From positions 178,092 through 242,091 of the forward strand of contig QFPK01000003.1 of NCBI GenBank assembly GCA_003248865.1: a stretch of 64,000 nt of DNA, given 5' to 3'. This stretch comes from Sphingomonas sp. (GTDB lineage Bacteria; Pseudomonadota; Alphaproteobacteria; Sphingomonadales; Sphingomonadaceae). Positions 9,429 to 17,787 of this stretch are shown one piece after another (positions within the stretch are counted from its first letter, which is position 1; each line of letters begins with the position of its first letter). Below the pieces are notes generated by a model. The model saw nothing but the letters and a program-made list of their open reading frames with translations. It had not been told where the DNA came from and searched no databases. A program made the position numbers and the translations under genes.

Positions 9429-10372
9429 GGGTAACGGTTCTCAAGGGCGGCTGGTCCGCCGAACGCGAAGTATCGCTGGTGTCCGGCAAGGGCATCGCCG
9501 AAGCCGCACGCTCGCTGGGCCATAGCGTCACCGAACTGGATCTGGGCGCGACGGCTGCCGACGGCGCCAGCTTCCCCGATCGCCTGCTGGCGACGAAGCC
9601 CGATGTCGTGTTCAACGCCTTGCACGGCACGCCCGGCGAGGACGGCAGCGTGCAGGGCGTGATGGACCTGATGGGCATCCGCTACACGCACAGCGGCGTC
9701 ACCACCTCCGCCATCGCCATCGACAAGGAACTGACGAAGAAGATCCTCGTGCCCGCCGGCGTGAAGATGCCGGGCGGCCGCATCGTGCGGAGCGAGACGC
9801 TGTTCGAAGCCGATCCGCTGCCGCGCCCCTATGTGCTGAAGCCGGTGAACGAAGGCTCCTCGGTGGGCGTCGCCATCGTCACCGCCGAATCCAACTATGG
9901 CACCCCTATCGCCCGCACCGCGCCGGGGCCCTGGGCCGATTATCCCGAACTGCTGGCCGAACCCTTCATCGCCGGCCTCGAGCTGACGGTCGCCGTGCTC
10001 GACCATCTGCCCACCGGCATCGGCGAGCCGCTCGCCGTCACCGAACTGAAGCCCACAACGGGCTTCTACGATTATGAGGCGAAATACACCGACGGCCGCA
10101 CCGTCCATGTGTGCCCGGCCCAGATTCCGCCGATGGTCACCGTGATGGCGCTGGAGCAGGCCGCGCTCGCCCACCGCGCGCTGGGCTGCAAGGGCGTTTC
10201 CCGCGCCGACTTCCGCTACGATCCGGCCGAGGGGCCGGGTGGCCTCTACCTGCTGGAAGTGAACACCCAGCCGGGCATGACCCCGCTGTCGCTCGTGCCC
10301 GAACAGGCGCGGGTGCGGGGCATCAGCTATGAAGCGCTGGTCGGCCGCCTCATCGAAAGCGCGCTGACATGA
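9425..10372 (+). CDS. ddl: D-alanine--D-alanine ligase Ddl
   Basis: ATP-grasp ligase producing the D-Ala-D-Ala dipeptide used by MurF. The ATG at 9425 gives 315 residues and overlaps the murB stop; an ATG 30 bases upstream would run into murB and is less likely. N-terminal KGGWSAEREVSL (7-18) holds the substrate-contact Glu, KPVNEGSSVGV is in the ATP-grasp domain, and EVNTQPGMTPLSLVPEQ near the C-terminus carries metal ligands. The position between murB and ftsQ is the usual one in this bacterial class. Confidence 0.96.
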   Translation: MRVTVLKGGWSAEREVSLVSGKGIAEAARSLGHSVTELDLGATAADGASFPDRLLATKPDVVFNALHGTPGEDGSVQGVMDLMGIRYTHSGVTTSAIAIDKELTKKILVPAGVKMPGGRIVRSETLFEADPLPRPYVLKPVNEGSSVGVAIVTAESNYGTPIARTAPGPWADYPELLAEPFIAGLELTVAVLDHLPTGIGEPLAVTELKPTTGFYDYEAKYTDGRTVHVCPAQIPPMVTVMALEQAALAHRALGCKGVSRADFRYDPAEGPGGLYLLEVNTQPGMTPLSLVPEQARVRGISYEALVGRLIESALT

Positions 10373-11313
10373 GCGCCCGCAAGCCCGCCAAGCGCCCGGC
10401 GAACCGCAAGACGGCTCCGCAACCGGTGGCGATCCCCGTCGCCCCGCGCACGGCCTGGCGGCTGATCCTGGGCAGTGTCGCCACGCTTGGCGTCACGGCG
10501 GCGGTTGTCTGGGCGATCGCGGTCGGCCTGCCGCGCAGCGCCACCATGGGCATCGCCACGGCTGCCTCCAACGCCGGCTTCACCGTCCGGCAGGTGGAGA
10601 TCGAAGGCGCGCAGAACCTGCCGCGCCTCTCCATCTATCGCGAGCTGCTGCAGGGCGGCTCCGATTCCATGCTGCTGGCCGATCTGGACGAGATGCGCGA
10701 ACGGCTCGTCGCGCTGCCCTGGGTGAAGGATGCCGAGATTCAGCGCCGCTGGCCCGACCGGCTGCAGATCCGCATCACCGAACGCAAGCCCGCCGCGCTG
10801 TGGCAGTGGAAGGGCCGCATCCGCCTGATCGACGCCGAGGGGCAGGTGCTGCCCACGCCCGATCTCGCGCAATTCGGCACGCTGCCGCTGCTGGTGGGCG
10901 AACATGCCCGCCTGCAGGCGCCGGGCATCCTGAAGATCGTCGCCAGCCGCCCCGATCTCTCCGATCAGGTGGAAGCCGCCCTGTGGGTGGGCGACCGCCG
11001 CTGGGACGTCCGCATGAAGTCGGGCGAGACGGTGTCGCTGCCCGAGGGCCCGCAGGCGGAAGCCTCCTGGCTGCGCTTCGCCGATGTCCACAAGCAGACC
11101 CCGCTGCTGGGTCGCGGCTTCGTGCGCTTCGATCTGCGCATTCCCGACAAGATGGTGGTGCGGGTGGAAACCGATCCGGGCCAGACCGTGAAGCCACGGC
11201 CCACACCGCCTGCCGCCGCCCCCGCCACCGTCCAGCCGCAATCCGTTCCCGCCCAGCCCGCGCAGGTGATGCAGACCGCCAGCGCGGCGCAACCTCAGGA
11301 GGTCGTCATCTGA
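10369..11313 (+). CDS. ftsQ: cell division protein FtsQ
   Basis: Bitopic inner-membrane divisome protein bridging early and late division proteins. It has 314 residues: a basic, Pro/Lys-rich cytoplasmic tail (1-30), one membrane segment (about 33-55), a POTRA domain (starting around TVRQVEIEGAQNLPR) and the FtsQ/DivIB beta domain with LPWVKDAEIQRRWPDRLQI. The last 50 residues are a low-complexity Pro/Ala/Gln tail. The start overlaps ddl and the stop overlaps the ftsA ATG. Sequence conservation is lower than for its neighbours, as is usual for FtsQ, but domains and context agree. Confidence 0.94.
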   Translation: MSARKPAKRPANRKTAPQPVAIPVAPRTAWRLILGSVATLGVTAAVVWAIAVGLPRSATMGIATAASNAGFTVRQVEIEGAQNLPRLSIYRELLQGGSDSMLLADLDEMRERLVALPWVKDAEIQRRWPDRLQIRITERKPAALWQWKGRIRLIDAEGQVLPTPDLAQFGTLPLLVGEHARLQAPGILKIVASRPDLSDQVEAALWVGDRRWDVRMKSGETVSLPEGPQAEASWLRFADVHKQTPLLGRGFVRFDLRIPDKMVVRVETDPGQTVKPRPTPPAAAPATVQPQSVPAQPAQVMQTASAAQPQEVVI

Positions 11314-12620
11314 TGGCCGTCGCCGTCCTTAATCCCACCCAGCTTCTGAAGCCCCGCGCGGAGCGCGTGATCGCCGCCATCGATGTCGGCTCGTCCAAGG
11401 TCGCGGCGCTTGTCGCCATGGCAGACGGGCAGGATCAGCCGCGCGTGATCGGCGCCGGCGTGCGCGCCTCCAACGGACTGAAGCGCGGGCTGGTGGCAGA
11501 CATGGCGAAGACGGAGACCGCCATTCGCGCCGCCATGATGCAGGCGGAAAAGGCCGCCGGAGTCGAGATCGAGAGCGTCATCGTCAACCTGTCGGCGGGC
11601 GGGCTGGACAGCGACGTGACCTCGGTGGAGATCGACATCGCCGGGCACCGCATTTCCGAAGAGGATATGGGGTCTCTGCTGGCGCAGGGCCGCGCCCGCA
11701 TCGACGAGACCATCAGCAAGGCCGGCCGCACCACGCTCCACGCCGAGCCGACGCTCTACACCGTGGACGGGCTGGACGGCGTGACCAACCCGCGCGGCTT
11801 CCACGCCAACCGCCTCGCGGTGGACATCCATGTGCTGACGGCGGCGACGCCGCCCTGCCGCAACCTGGACCTCGCCGTGCGCAACGCCCACCTCGGCGTG
11901 GAATCCATCGTCGCCTCCGGCGTCGCAGCCTCGGCCTCGGTTCTGAATGACGAGGAGCGCGAACTGGGCGTCGCCGTGATCGAGATCGGCGCGGGCGTCA
12001 CCACGGTCGCCGTCCATGGCGGCGGCATGCTGGCGGGCCTCGTCTCGCTGCCGATGGGCGCGGGCGACATCACCGCCGACATCGCCGCCAGCTTCGGCAC
12101 CCGCCGCGCGGCGGCGGAGCGGCTGAAGACGCTGAACGGCGCGGCCACCGCCTCCCCGCGCGACAACCACGACATGATCGAGGTCCCGCCGCTCGATCCG
12201 GACGACGGGCAGGAAGCCCGGCGCGTGCCGCGCTCCGAGCTGATCGCCGTGATCCGCGCCCGGCTCGACATGATCTTCGGCGAAGCCGACCAGGCGCTGA
12301 AGGACATCGGCTTCACCGGCGCCGCCGGGCGGCAGGTCGTCCTCACGGGCGGTGGCGCGGAGCTGCGCGGCATCGCCGATTTCGCGCAGGGGTCGCTCTC
12401 CCGCAATGTCCGCATCGGCCGCCCGCGCGGCCTGATCGGCTTGCCAGAAGCGCAGTCCACCGCTGCCTTCGCCACGCTTGCAGGCCTCATCCTGCACGGC
12501 AGCCAGCCCCGCCTCGATCTTGCCCGCATGGCCGTGCCCCGGTCCCGCGGGAAGCCCGGGCCCGATACCCCCCGATCCGGCTGGGGCCGGATCTTCGACC
12601 ATCTCAAACGCCAGATCTGA
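11313..12620 (+). CDS. ftsA: cell division protein FtsA
   Basis: Actin-like ATPase that tethers FtsZ to the membrane. The ATG at 11313 overlaps the ftsQ stop and is preceded by AGGAGG (11297-11302); the product has 435 residues. The phosphate-1 motif is IDVGSSKVAAL (about 23-33), and the C-terminal subdomain has VVLTGGGAELRG. The final residues, GWGRIFDHLKRQI, form a basic amphipathic stretch as expected for the membrane-targeting helix. It ends 24 bases before ftsZ, the only clear gap in the cluster. Confidence 0.96.
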   Translation: MAVAVLNPTQLLKPRAERVIAAIDVGSSKVAALVAMADGQDQPRVIGAGVRASNGLKRGLVADMAKTETAIRAAMMQAEKAAGVEIESVIVNLSAGGLDSDVTSVEIDIAGHRISEEDMGSLLAQGRARIDETISKAGRTTLHAEPTLYTVDGLDGVTNPRGFHANRLAVDIHVLTAATPPCRNLDLAVRNAHLGVESIVASGVAASASVLNDEERELGVAVIEIGAGVTTVAVHGGGMLAGLVSLPMGAGDITADIAASFGTRRAAAERLKTLNGAATASPRDNHDMIEVPPLDPDDGQEARRVPRSELIAVIRARLDMIFGEADQALKDIGFTGAAGRQVVLTGGGAELRGIADFAQGSLSRNVRIGRPRGLIGLPEAQSTAAFATLAGLILHGSQPRLDLARMAVPRSRGKPGPDTPRSGWGRIFDHLKRQI

Positions 12621-12644
12621 ACAGACACACCAGGGAGCCCAGCC

Positions 12645-14228
12645 ATGTCCTTCGATTTCGTGAAGCCCAGCCTCGTTGAACTGAAGCCCCGCATCAGCGT
12701 GATCGGCGTCGGCGGCGCCGGCGGCAACGCCGTGCACAACATGATCAACGACGGCCTTCAGGGCGTCGACTTTGTCGTCGCCAACACCGACGCGCAGGCG
12801 CTGGCGCTCAGCCCGGCGCAGAACCGCATCCAGCTCGGCCTGAAGATCACCCAAGGGTTGGGTGCAGGTGCCCGCCCCGAAATCGGCGCTGCCGCCGCCG
12901 AGGAAGCGCTGGGTGAAATCGATCAGGTGCTGGATGGCGCGCACATGTGCTTCATCACCGCCGGCATGGGCGGCGGCACCGGCACCGGCGCTGCCCCGGT
13001 TGTCGCCCGCGCCGCACGCGAACGCGGCGTGCTGACGGTGGGCGTCGTCACCAAGCCCTTCGCCTTCGAAGGGCTGAAGCGCATGCGCTCGGCCGAGGAA
13101 GGCATCGCCGAGCTGCAACGCCATGTCGACACGCTGATCGTGATCCCGAACCAGAACCTGTTCCTGATCGCCAACCAGCAGACCACCTTCAAGCAGGCCT
13201 TCGCCATGGCCGACCAGGTGCTGAACCAGGGCGTGCGCGGCATCACCGACCTGATGATGCTGCCCGGCCTCATCAACCTGGATTTCGCCGACGTCCGCAC
13301 CGTGATGTCCGAAATGGGCAAGGCGATGATGGGCACGGGCGAAGCCGAAGGGGAACGCCGCGCCATCGAGGCGGCCGAAAAGGCCATTTCCAACCCGCTG
13401 CTGGATGAAGTGTCCCTGCGCGGCGCCAAGGCGGTGATCATCAACATCACCGGCGGCGACGATCTGGGCCTGATGGAAGTGGAAGAAGCCGCCCAGCACA
13501 TCCGCGAGATGGTCGATCCCGACGCCAACATCATCGTCGGCTCTGCGTTCAACGACGGCCTGAACGGCAAGATGCGCGTCAGCGTCGTCGCCACCGGCAT
13601 CGAAGGCAATCACGCCACGCTGCCGGCGTCCGGCAACCAGCAACGCTCCGCCGCGACCCAGATGTTCGGCGCCCGCCCGATGATCGTGCCGGCCGCCGCC
13701 CCCGGCGTCGGTGAAATCGACCCGACCCCGCCGAACGGCGGCGGAAATGGCGGTGGTGGTGGCGGCGGATTCCGCCCGCAGACCTCGCCCGCAGCCGGCC
13801 CGATGGCCGCCGGCATCTTCGGTACCCCGGCCGGCACCTTCCGTCCGGCAGCCGCCGACGAAGCCGAGGCCCCCACAGCCGAAGCAGAATCGCTGATGGC
13901 CGACGACGCCAGCCTGTCCGACGAGGACATCCTGGAATTGGACGAGCCCATGATGGAAGCCGAACTGGACCTGCCGGAGCCCGAACCGGCCCCCAAGGTT
14001 GCCGAACTGCAGCCCGCCCGCATCGAGCTGCCCGAAGCCGAACGCCGCGCGCCGCAGCCGGAACCGGAACCGCAGCGTCGTCAGACCCTGTTCGAGCGCA
14101 TGATGCACCTGTCGCGCAAGCCGAAGGTGGAAGACGCCCCGGTCGAGACGCTGGCGCCGGAACCCGAAGTGAACGAGGATGAGGACGAAACCCGCATCCC
14201 GCCGTTCATGCGGCGCCAGAAGAATTGA
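12645..14228 (+). CDS. ftsZ: cell division protein FtsZ
   Basis: Tubulin-like GTPase that forms the Z ring. It has its own ribosome binding site AGGGAG (12632-12637). The protein is 527 residues, longer than the approximately 380 of E. coli. The GTPase core occupies residues 1-320, with GVGGAGGNAV (21-30), the tubulin signature GGGTGTGAAP (109-118) and the T7 loop region DFADVRTVM. Residues about 340-500 form an acidic, Pro/Ala/Glu-rich linker with a Gly run. The C-terminal peptide DETRIPPFMRRQ is the conserved site bound by FtsA and other partners. The long linker is typical of alphaproteobacteria. A multi-hairpin repeat starts 12 bases after the stop. Confidence 0.98.
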   Translation: MSFDFVKPSLVELKPRISVIGVGGAGGNAVHNMINDGLQGVDFVVANTDAQALALSPAQNRIQLGLKITQGLGAGARPEIGAAAAEEALGEIDQVLDGAHMCFITAGMGGGTGTGAAPVVARAARERGVLTVGVVTKPFAFEGLKRMRSAEEGIAELQRHVDTLIVIPNQNLFLIANQQTTFKQAFAMADQVLNQGVRGITDLMMLPGLINLDFADVRTVMSEMGKAMMGTGEAEGERRAIEAAEKAISNPLLDEVSLRGAKAVIINITGGDDLGLMEVEEAAQHIREMVDPDANIIVGSAFNDGLNGKMRVSVVATGIEGNHATLPASGNQQRSAATQMFGARPMIVPAAAPGVGEIDPTPPNGGGNGGGGGGGFRPQTSPAAGPMAAGIFGTPAGTFRPAAADEAEAPTAEAESLMADDASLSDEDILELDEPMMEAELDLPEPEPAPKVAELQPARIELPEAERRAPQPEPEPQRRQTLFERMMHLSRKPKVEDAPVETLAPEPEVNEDEDETRIPPFMRRQKN

Positions 14229-14240
14229 TCTTGTAAGGGA

Positions 14241-14472
14241 TTGAGGGGGCTCTGCCCCCTCAAACTCCCCCGGCAGGAGCCCGTGGCCCCTGCACCCACA
14301 TGAGTAGGTCAATTGTCGAAGTTGTGCTGACGGCAAGGTTTACTGCCTGCGGCGCCAACAAGCTCCAGCGCCGCAGGCAATCTAACCACCTCACGCGCAC
14401 ATCATCAGGGTAGTGCGCAACGCAAATATCGAGGGTGCAGGGAAATCATTTCCCTGCCCGCCGGAGGCAAAA
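14241..14472 (-). repeat. Dispersed multi-hairpin repeat, copy A
   Basis: One of five related approximately 215-235 bp elements in this window, here in reverse orientation. It fills nearly all of the gap between ftsZ and the next gene. Reading along +, it has a 9-bp hairpin of GGGGG/CCCCC type (14241-14263), an imperfect GCAGG...CCTGC hairpin (about 14273-14296), a perfect 12-bp stem with arms 14344-14355 and 14368-14379, and a perfect 10-bp palindrome (14437-14446 / 14448-14457) followed by GCCGGAGGCAAAA. It starts 12 bases after the ftsZ stop, so it may act as terminator or mRNA 3' structure. No transposase or coding potential is seen. Confidence 0.85.
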
Positions 14473-14534
14473 TCCATCCTCCGCACATCCGCAGGCTTTG
14501 CCACCGGCCGCAGAGCCCCTACATCTCGCCCGAG

Positions 14535-15416
14535 ATGACGCCCGAGTATGAAAAGCTGGTCGCCGAGGCCCCCTATGGCCGGGTGGAGCGCCTGTCGCCG
14601 CTGGTCCGCCGGGTGCTGGCGCACAATCCGTCGCCCTTCACCTTCCTCGGCACCGGCACCTACATCGTCGGCAACGGCACGGTGGCCGTGATCGATCCCG
14701 GCCCGGCCGATGCCGCCCATCTGGATGCCGTGGCGGATGCGCTTCGGGGCGAGACGGTGTCCCATCACATCATCACCCACACCCATATGGATCATTCGCC
14801 CGGCGCCCTGCCGCTGAAGGCGCGGCTGGGCGGTACAATCGCCGGCTGCGCGCCGCTGGTGCTGAGAGACGACGGCCCGCGGGCTGACGCCGGGTTCGAT
14901 CCCGATTACGCCCCCGATGTCGTGCTGGCCGACGGGGAGAGCGTTTTCGGCCCCGGCTGGACGCTCACGGCCGTCCACACGCCGGGCCATACCTCCAACC
15001 ATCTGTGCTTCGCGCTGGAGGAAGAGCAGGTGCTGTTTTCCGGCGACCATGTGATGGGCTGGTCGACCAGCGTCGTCGCCCCGCCCGACGGCGACATGGC
15101 GGCCTATATGGCTTCGCTGCAGAAGCTGCTGGACCGACCCGACAGCCGCTACTTTCCCACTCACGGTGCGCCGGTGGAGGAACCGCAAAGGCTGGTGCGC
15201 GCGATGATCGGCCATCGCCGCCAGCGCGAGGCGCAGATTCGCGGCCTGCTGGCCGATGGCCCGCGCAGCATCCCATCGATGGTGGAGCAGATGTATGCCG
15301 CCGTCGATCCGCGCCTCTGGCCGGCCGCCGGCCGCAGCGTGCTCGCCCATCTGATCGATCTCGAAGCCCGGGGTCTCGCTGCCCGTGAGGGTGAAGACTG
15401 GAAACTCGTCGCATGA
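14535..15416 (+). CDS. MBL-fold metallo-hydrolase with C-terminal winged helix (LACTB2-like)
   Basis: It has 293 residues and no signal peptide, so it is probably cytoplasmic. The metallo-beta-lactamase fold is shown by the metal-binding THTHMDHSPG and later by HTPGHTSNH and FSGDHVMGW, giving the usual set of zinc ligands. Residues about 230-290 (REAQIRGLL ... SVLAHLIDLEARGLA) look like the small helical winged-helix domain that follows MBL domains in the LACTB2-like group. The substrate is not evident; relatives include endoribonucleases and thioester hydrolases. The stop overlaps the next gene by four bases, suggesting co-translation. Confidence 0.85.
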   Translation: MTPEYEKLVAEAPYGRVERLSPLVRRVLAHNPSPFTFLGTGTYIVGNGTVAVIDPGPADAAHLDAVADALRGETVSHHIITHTHMDHSPGALPLKARLGGTIAGCAPLVLRDDGPRADAGFDPDYAPDVVLADGESVFGPGWTLTAVHTPGHTSNHLCFALEEEQVLFSGDHVMGWSTSVVAPPDGDMAAYMASLQKLLDRPDSRYFPTHGAPVEEPQRLVRAMIGHRRQREAQIRGLLADGPRSIPSMVEQMYAAVDPRLWPAAGRSVLAHLIDLEARGLAAREGEDWKLVA

Positions 15417-16042
15417 AGCGCCTTCTCTCCATCATCGGCGCGCTCGCACTGCTGGGCATCGCCCTTGGCCTCGCGGCCGGGCCGGAGAGGCGGCAGCAGG
15501 CCTGCATCTCCATCGGCCTGTGCGAGCGGCCCGATTTCCTGGGCGCCATGCTGGTCTCGGTGCAGAAGCAGCAGAAGCTGCTCGTCCTCACCGCCCGGCT
15601 GGTGCTGCCTGTGTCCTCTGCGCGCGAAACCACGCTGGGGCCGATCACGGTCGCCACCACACGGCAGACGGCGATCCTGCCGGCGACCGTCAACTATGTC
15701 GTCGACCTCTCCGCGCTGAAGGCGTCGGATCTCGACTGGAACCGTGACACGCAGACCCTCACCGTCCGCCGCCCCCCGGTGCGGCCGATGCCCGCCACCA
15801 TAGACTGGGCGCAGGCGCAGACGTTCCAGGACGCGGGCTGGCAGACCGTGCTGACCGACGTGTCCGCCAACCTGAAGCGCGACAATGAACTGAAGGCGCC
15901 GGGCCAGTTCGCAGCGCAGGCCAGCGCGAAGGATCTGGTCGCGATGGCGGATCATGCCGCCGATCAGGCGCTGGAAACCACCTTCCGCATGCCGTTGGTG
16001 GCGGCAGGGTTCGCACAGGCGAAGGTCGTGGTGCAGCGGTAG
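15413..16042 (+). CDS. DUF4230-like secreted or membrane-anchored protein
   Basis: A 209-residue protein with a hydrophobic N-terminus (LLSIIGALALLGIALGLAAG), either a signal peptide or an anchor. The body resembles the DUF4230 family: a beta-rich segment containing SARETTLGPITVATTRQTA followed by an alternating hydrophobic segment. The function of this family is not established. Coupling to the upstream MBL gene (ATGA, 15413-15416) suggests joint expression. The family assignment is from pattern recognition and moderately sure; the gene itself is sound from codon use and start context. Confidence 0.7.
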   Translation: MKRLLSIIGALALLGIALGLAAGPERRQQACISIGLCERPDFLGAMLVSVQKQQKLLVLTARLVLPVSSARETTLGPITVATTRQTAILPATVNYVVDLSALKASDLDWNRDTQTLTVRRPPVRPMPATIDWAQAQTFQDAGWQTVLTDVSANLKRDNELKAPGQFAAQASAKDLVAMADHAADQALETTFRMPLVAAGFAQAKVVVQR

Positions 16043-16104
16043 GGCGTGCGTTTTCTGCCTCTGCCCGGTAGAGGCCGCACCGCCGGGTGGGGCCCCGAAA
16101 CGCC

Positions 16105-16788
16105 CTAGAATTTCGCGTTCACGCCCAGGCTGAGCACATGGTTGGTCCGGTTCGGGCCTTTCACGGTCGTCTGGTTCATGTAGCCCGCTTCCAGCGACAG
16201 CACCTCGTCCAGTGGGATGATCAGCCCCCCAAAGGTGCGGAACTGGTTGATGCCTTCGCCGTCATCGTCTGGCGGCGGGGTATGGAGCATGATCAGCGCT
16301 TCGGTGTGGACGACGGCGGTCAGCCCGTCCGGCCCCTCCAGCGGAATGTTCAGCCGCACCTGCTGGCGCAGGCGCACGAACGTGCCGCTCGAATCGCTGT
16401 ACCAGCGCTCTTCCAGCCGGGTGCGCCCCACAAGCTCTGACTTGCCGATGTCCAGCAGGGGGTAACTCGCCTGCTGGAAGATGCGGTGATCGCGCACCAC
16501 CGTTCCGCCAAGATTTGTGGCCCAGACATAGCTGTAGCCCAGGCCCAGCTGGGTGCGGGATCTGCCGCCGTCCGGCTTCCAGCCGATCATTCCGCGCACC
16601 TGGAAATGGCCATAGTGGCTGGCATTGTCGAAGTAACGGCTGTTCATATCCGCCACCAGGTCGAAGCTGTCCGTCAGCTTCTTGGTGGCAGAGAGTGACA
16701 GCCACACCTGCGCGTCATCGGGGTTGGCGTGGGCTGCCGGGGCGAACGCCAGCAGGGCCATCGCAAGCAGAAACTGCACAGGATGCAT
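16105..16788 (-). CDS. DUF2490-like outer-membrane beta-barrel protein
   Basis: A 227-residue protein with a clear signal peptide (MHPVQFLLAMALLAFAPAAHA). The mature part is rich in alternating beta strands with aromatic girdles and ends in Phe (LSLGVNAKF), as expected for a small outer-membrane barrel. Features such as RLRQQVRLNIPL and the acidic DDDGEGINQFRTFGG match the DUF2490 family, whose role is unknown. The start was chosen at 16788 because the signal sequence begins there; the frame stays open further upstream but without a leader. It is convergent with the DUF4230-like gene. Confidence 0.8.
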   Translation of the reverse strand: MHPVQFLLAMALLAFAPAAHANPDDAQVWLSLSATKKLTDSFDLVADMNSRYFDNASHYGHFQVRGMIGWKPDGGRSRTQLGLGYSYVWATNLGGTVVRDHRIFQQASYPLLDIGKSELVGRTRLEERWYSDSSGTFVRLRQQVRLNIPLEGPDGLTAVVHTEALIMLHTPPPDDDGEGINQFRTFGGLIIPLDEVLSLEAGYMNQTTVKGPNRTNHVLSLGVNAKF

Positions 16789-16900
16789 CAGATACGCCAC
16801 GTTTGCCGCATTGGCAGATTCGCTTTCCCGCGCAAGTCCCGATGCAGAAAAACACCCTGCACCCTTCCCATGACGGGTTGATGGCACCACATCGGCCGAT

Positions 16901-17077
16901 ATGGCCGAACTGATCGCCTCTGCCGTGCCGTCGCCCTGCCGCAACATCTGCCGGATGGCGCGCGGCCTGTGCATCGGCTGCAACCGCACACTGCAGGAAA
17001 TCGCGGACTGGCCCACAGCGCCCGATGTCGAACGGCGCGCGATTCTGGCCCGTGCGAAGGCCAGAATTCGCGCCTGA
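16901..17077 (+). CDS. DUF1289 small cysteine protein (58 aa)
   Basis: A very short gene. Translation from the ATG at 16901 gives 58 residues with the DUF1289 pattern: SPCRNICRM, GLCIGCNRTLQEIADW and a final ERRAILARAKAR. Four cysteines in CxxxC and CxxC spacing suggest a small metal-binding fold. The function is unknown; members occur widely in proteobacteria and are often near tRNA- or redox-related genes. It ends 50 bases before rpe on the same strand. Confidence comes from the matching Cys pattern and the WxxxxxxERRxIL tail. Confidence 0.85.
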   Translation: MAELIASAVPSPCRNICRMARGLCIGCNRTLQEIADWPTAPDVERRAILARAKARIRA

Positions 17078-17127
17078 CCCCCAATCAGACTCTTGGCGGC
17101 GAATCGGCTACCCGCTAACAATCGAAC

Positions 17128-17787
17128 ATGTCCGTCGTTCGCATCGCCCCCTCGATCCTTTCTGCCGACTTTTCGAAGCTGGGTGAGGAAATCCGCGCCA
17201 TCGACGCAGCCGGCGCGGACTGGATTCATGTAGACGTGATGGACAACCATTTCGTCCCCAACCTCACCATCGGCCCGATGGTGGTGAAGGCGCTGCGGCC
17301 GCACAGCCAGAAGCCGTTCGACGTGCATCTGATGGTCACCCCGGCCGATGCGCTGGTCGAATCCTTCGCGGAGGCCGGGGCCGACATCCTCTCCGTCCAC
17401 CCGGAATCCGGCCCGCACCTGCACCGCACGCTGATGCGCATCAAGGCGCTGGGCAAACAGGCCGGCGTGGTGCTGAATCCGGCCACCCCGCTGGATGCGC
17501 TGGACCATGTGATGGACCTGCTCGACCTCGTGCTGGTGATGAGCGTGAACCCCGGCTTCGGCGGGCAGAGCTTCATCGAGAGCGCGCTCCCCAAGATCGA
17601 GGCGATCCGCAAACGCATCGAACTGAGCGGCAAGGTTATCGAGCTGGAAGTCGATGGCGGCGTGGATGCCTCCAACGCCGGTCGGCTGGCGTCGGCTGGC
17701 GCCACCGTGCTGGTGGCGGGCACGGCCACTTTCCGCGGCGGGCCGGATCGTTACGCCGCCAATATCGCGGCGCTGAAGGCCGCATGA
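17128..17787 (+). CDS. rpe: ribulose-phosphate 3-epimerase
   Basis: Cytoplasmic TIM-barrel enzyme interconverting ribulose 5-phosphate and xylulose 5-phosphate in the pentose phosphate and Calvin pathways. It has 219 residues, the standard length. Signatures are IAPSILSADF at the N-terminus, HVDVMDNHFVPN (34-45), DVHLMV, VMSVNPGFGGQ and EVDGGV with the metal and catalytic Asp/His residues. The stop overlaps the downstream heparinase-like gene (ATGATG around 17784), so the two are probably one operon. Confidence 0.96.
   Translation: MSVVRIAPSILSADFSKLGEEIRAIDAAGADWIHVDVMDNHFVPNLTIGPMVVKALRPHSQKPFDVHLMVTPADALVESFAEAGADILSVHPESGPHLHRTLMRIKALGKQAGVVLNPATPLDALDHVMDLLDLVLVMSVNPGFGGQSFIESALPKIEAIRKRIELSGKVIELEVDGGVDASNAGRLASAGATVLVAGTATFRGGPDRYAANIAALKAA

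Noticed and set aside
11295..14336. A 1013-codon open frame on the minus strand opposite ftsA and ftsZ
   Set aside because: It is an antisense shadow caused by high GC and codon bias. Its translation is His/Arg/Asp-rich with no domain, and both genes on + are certain.
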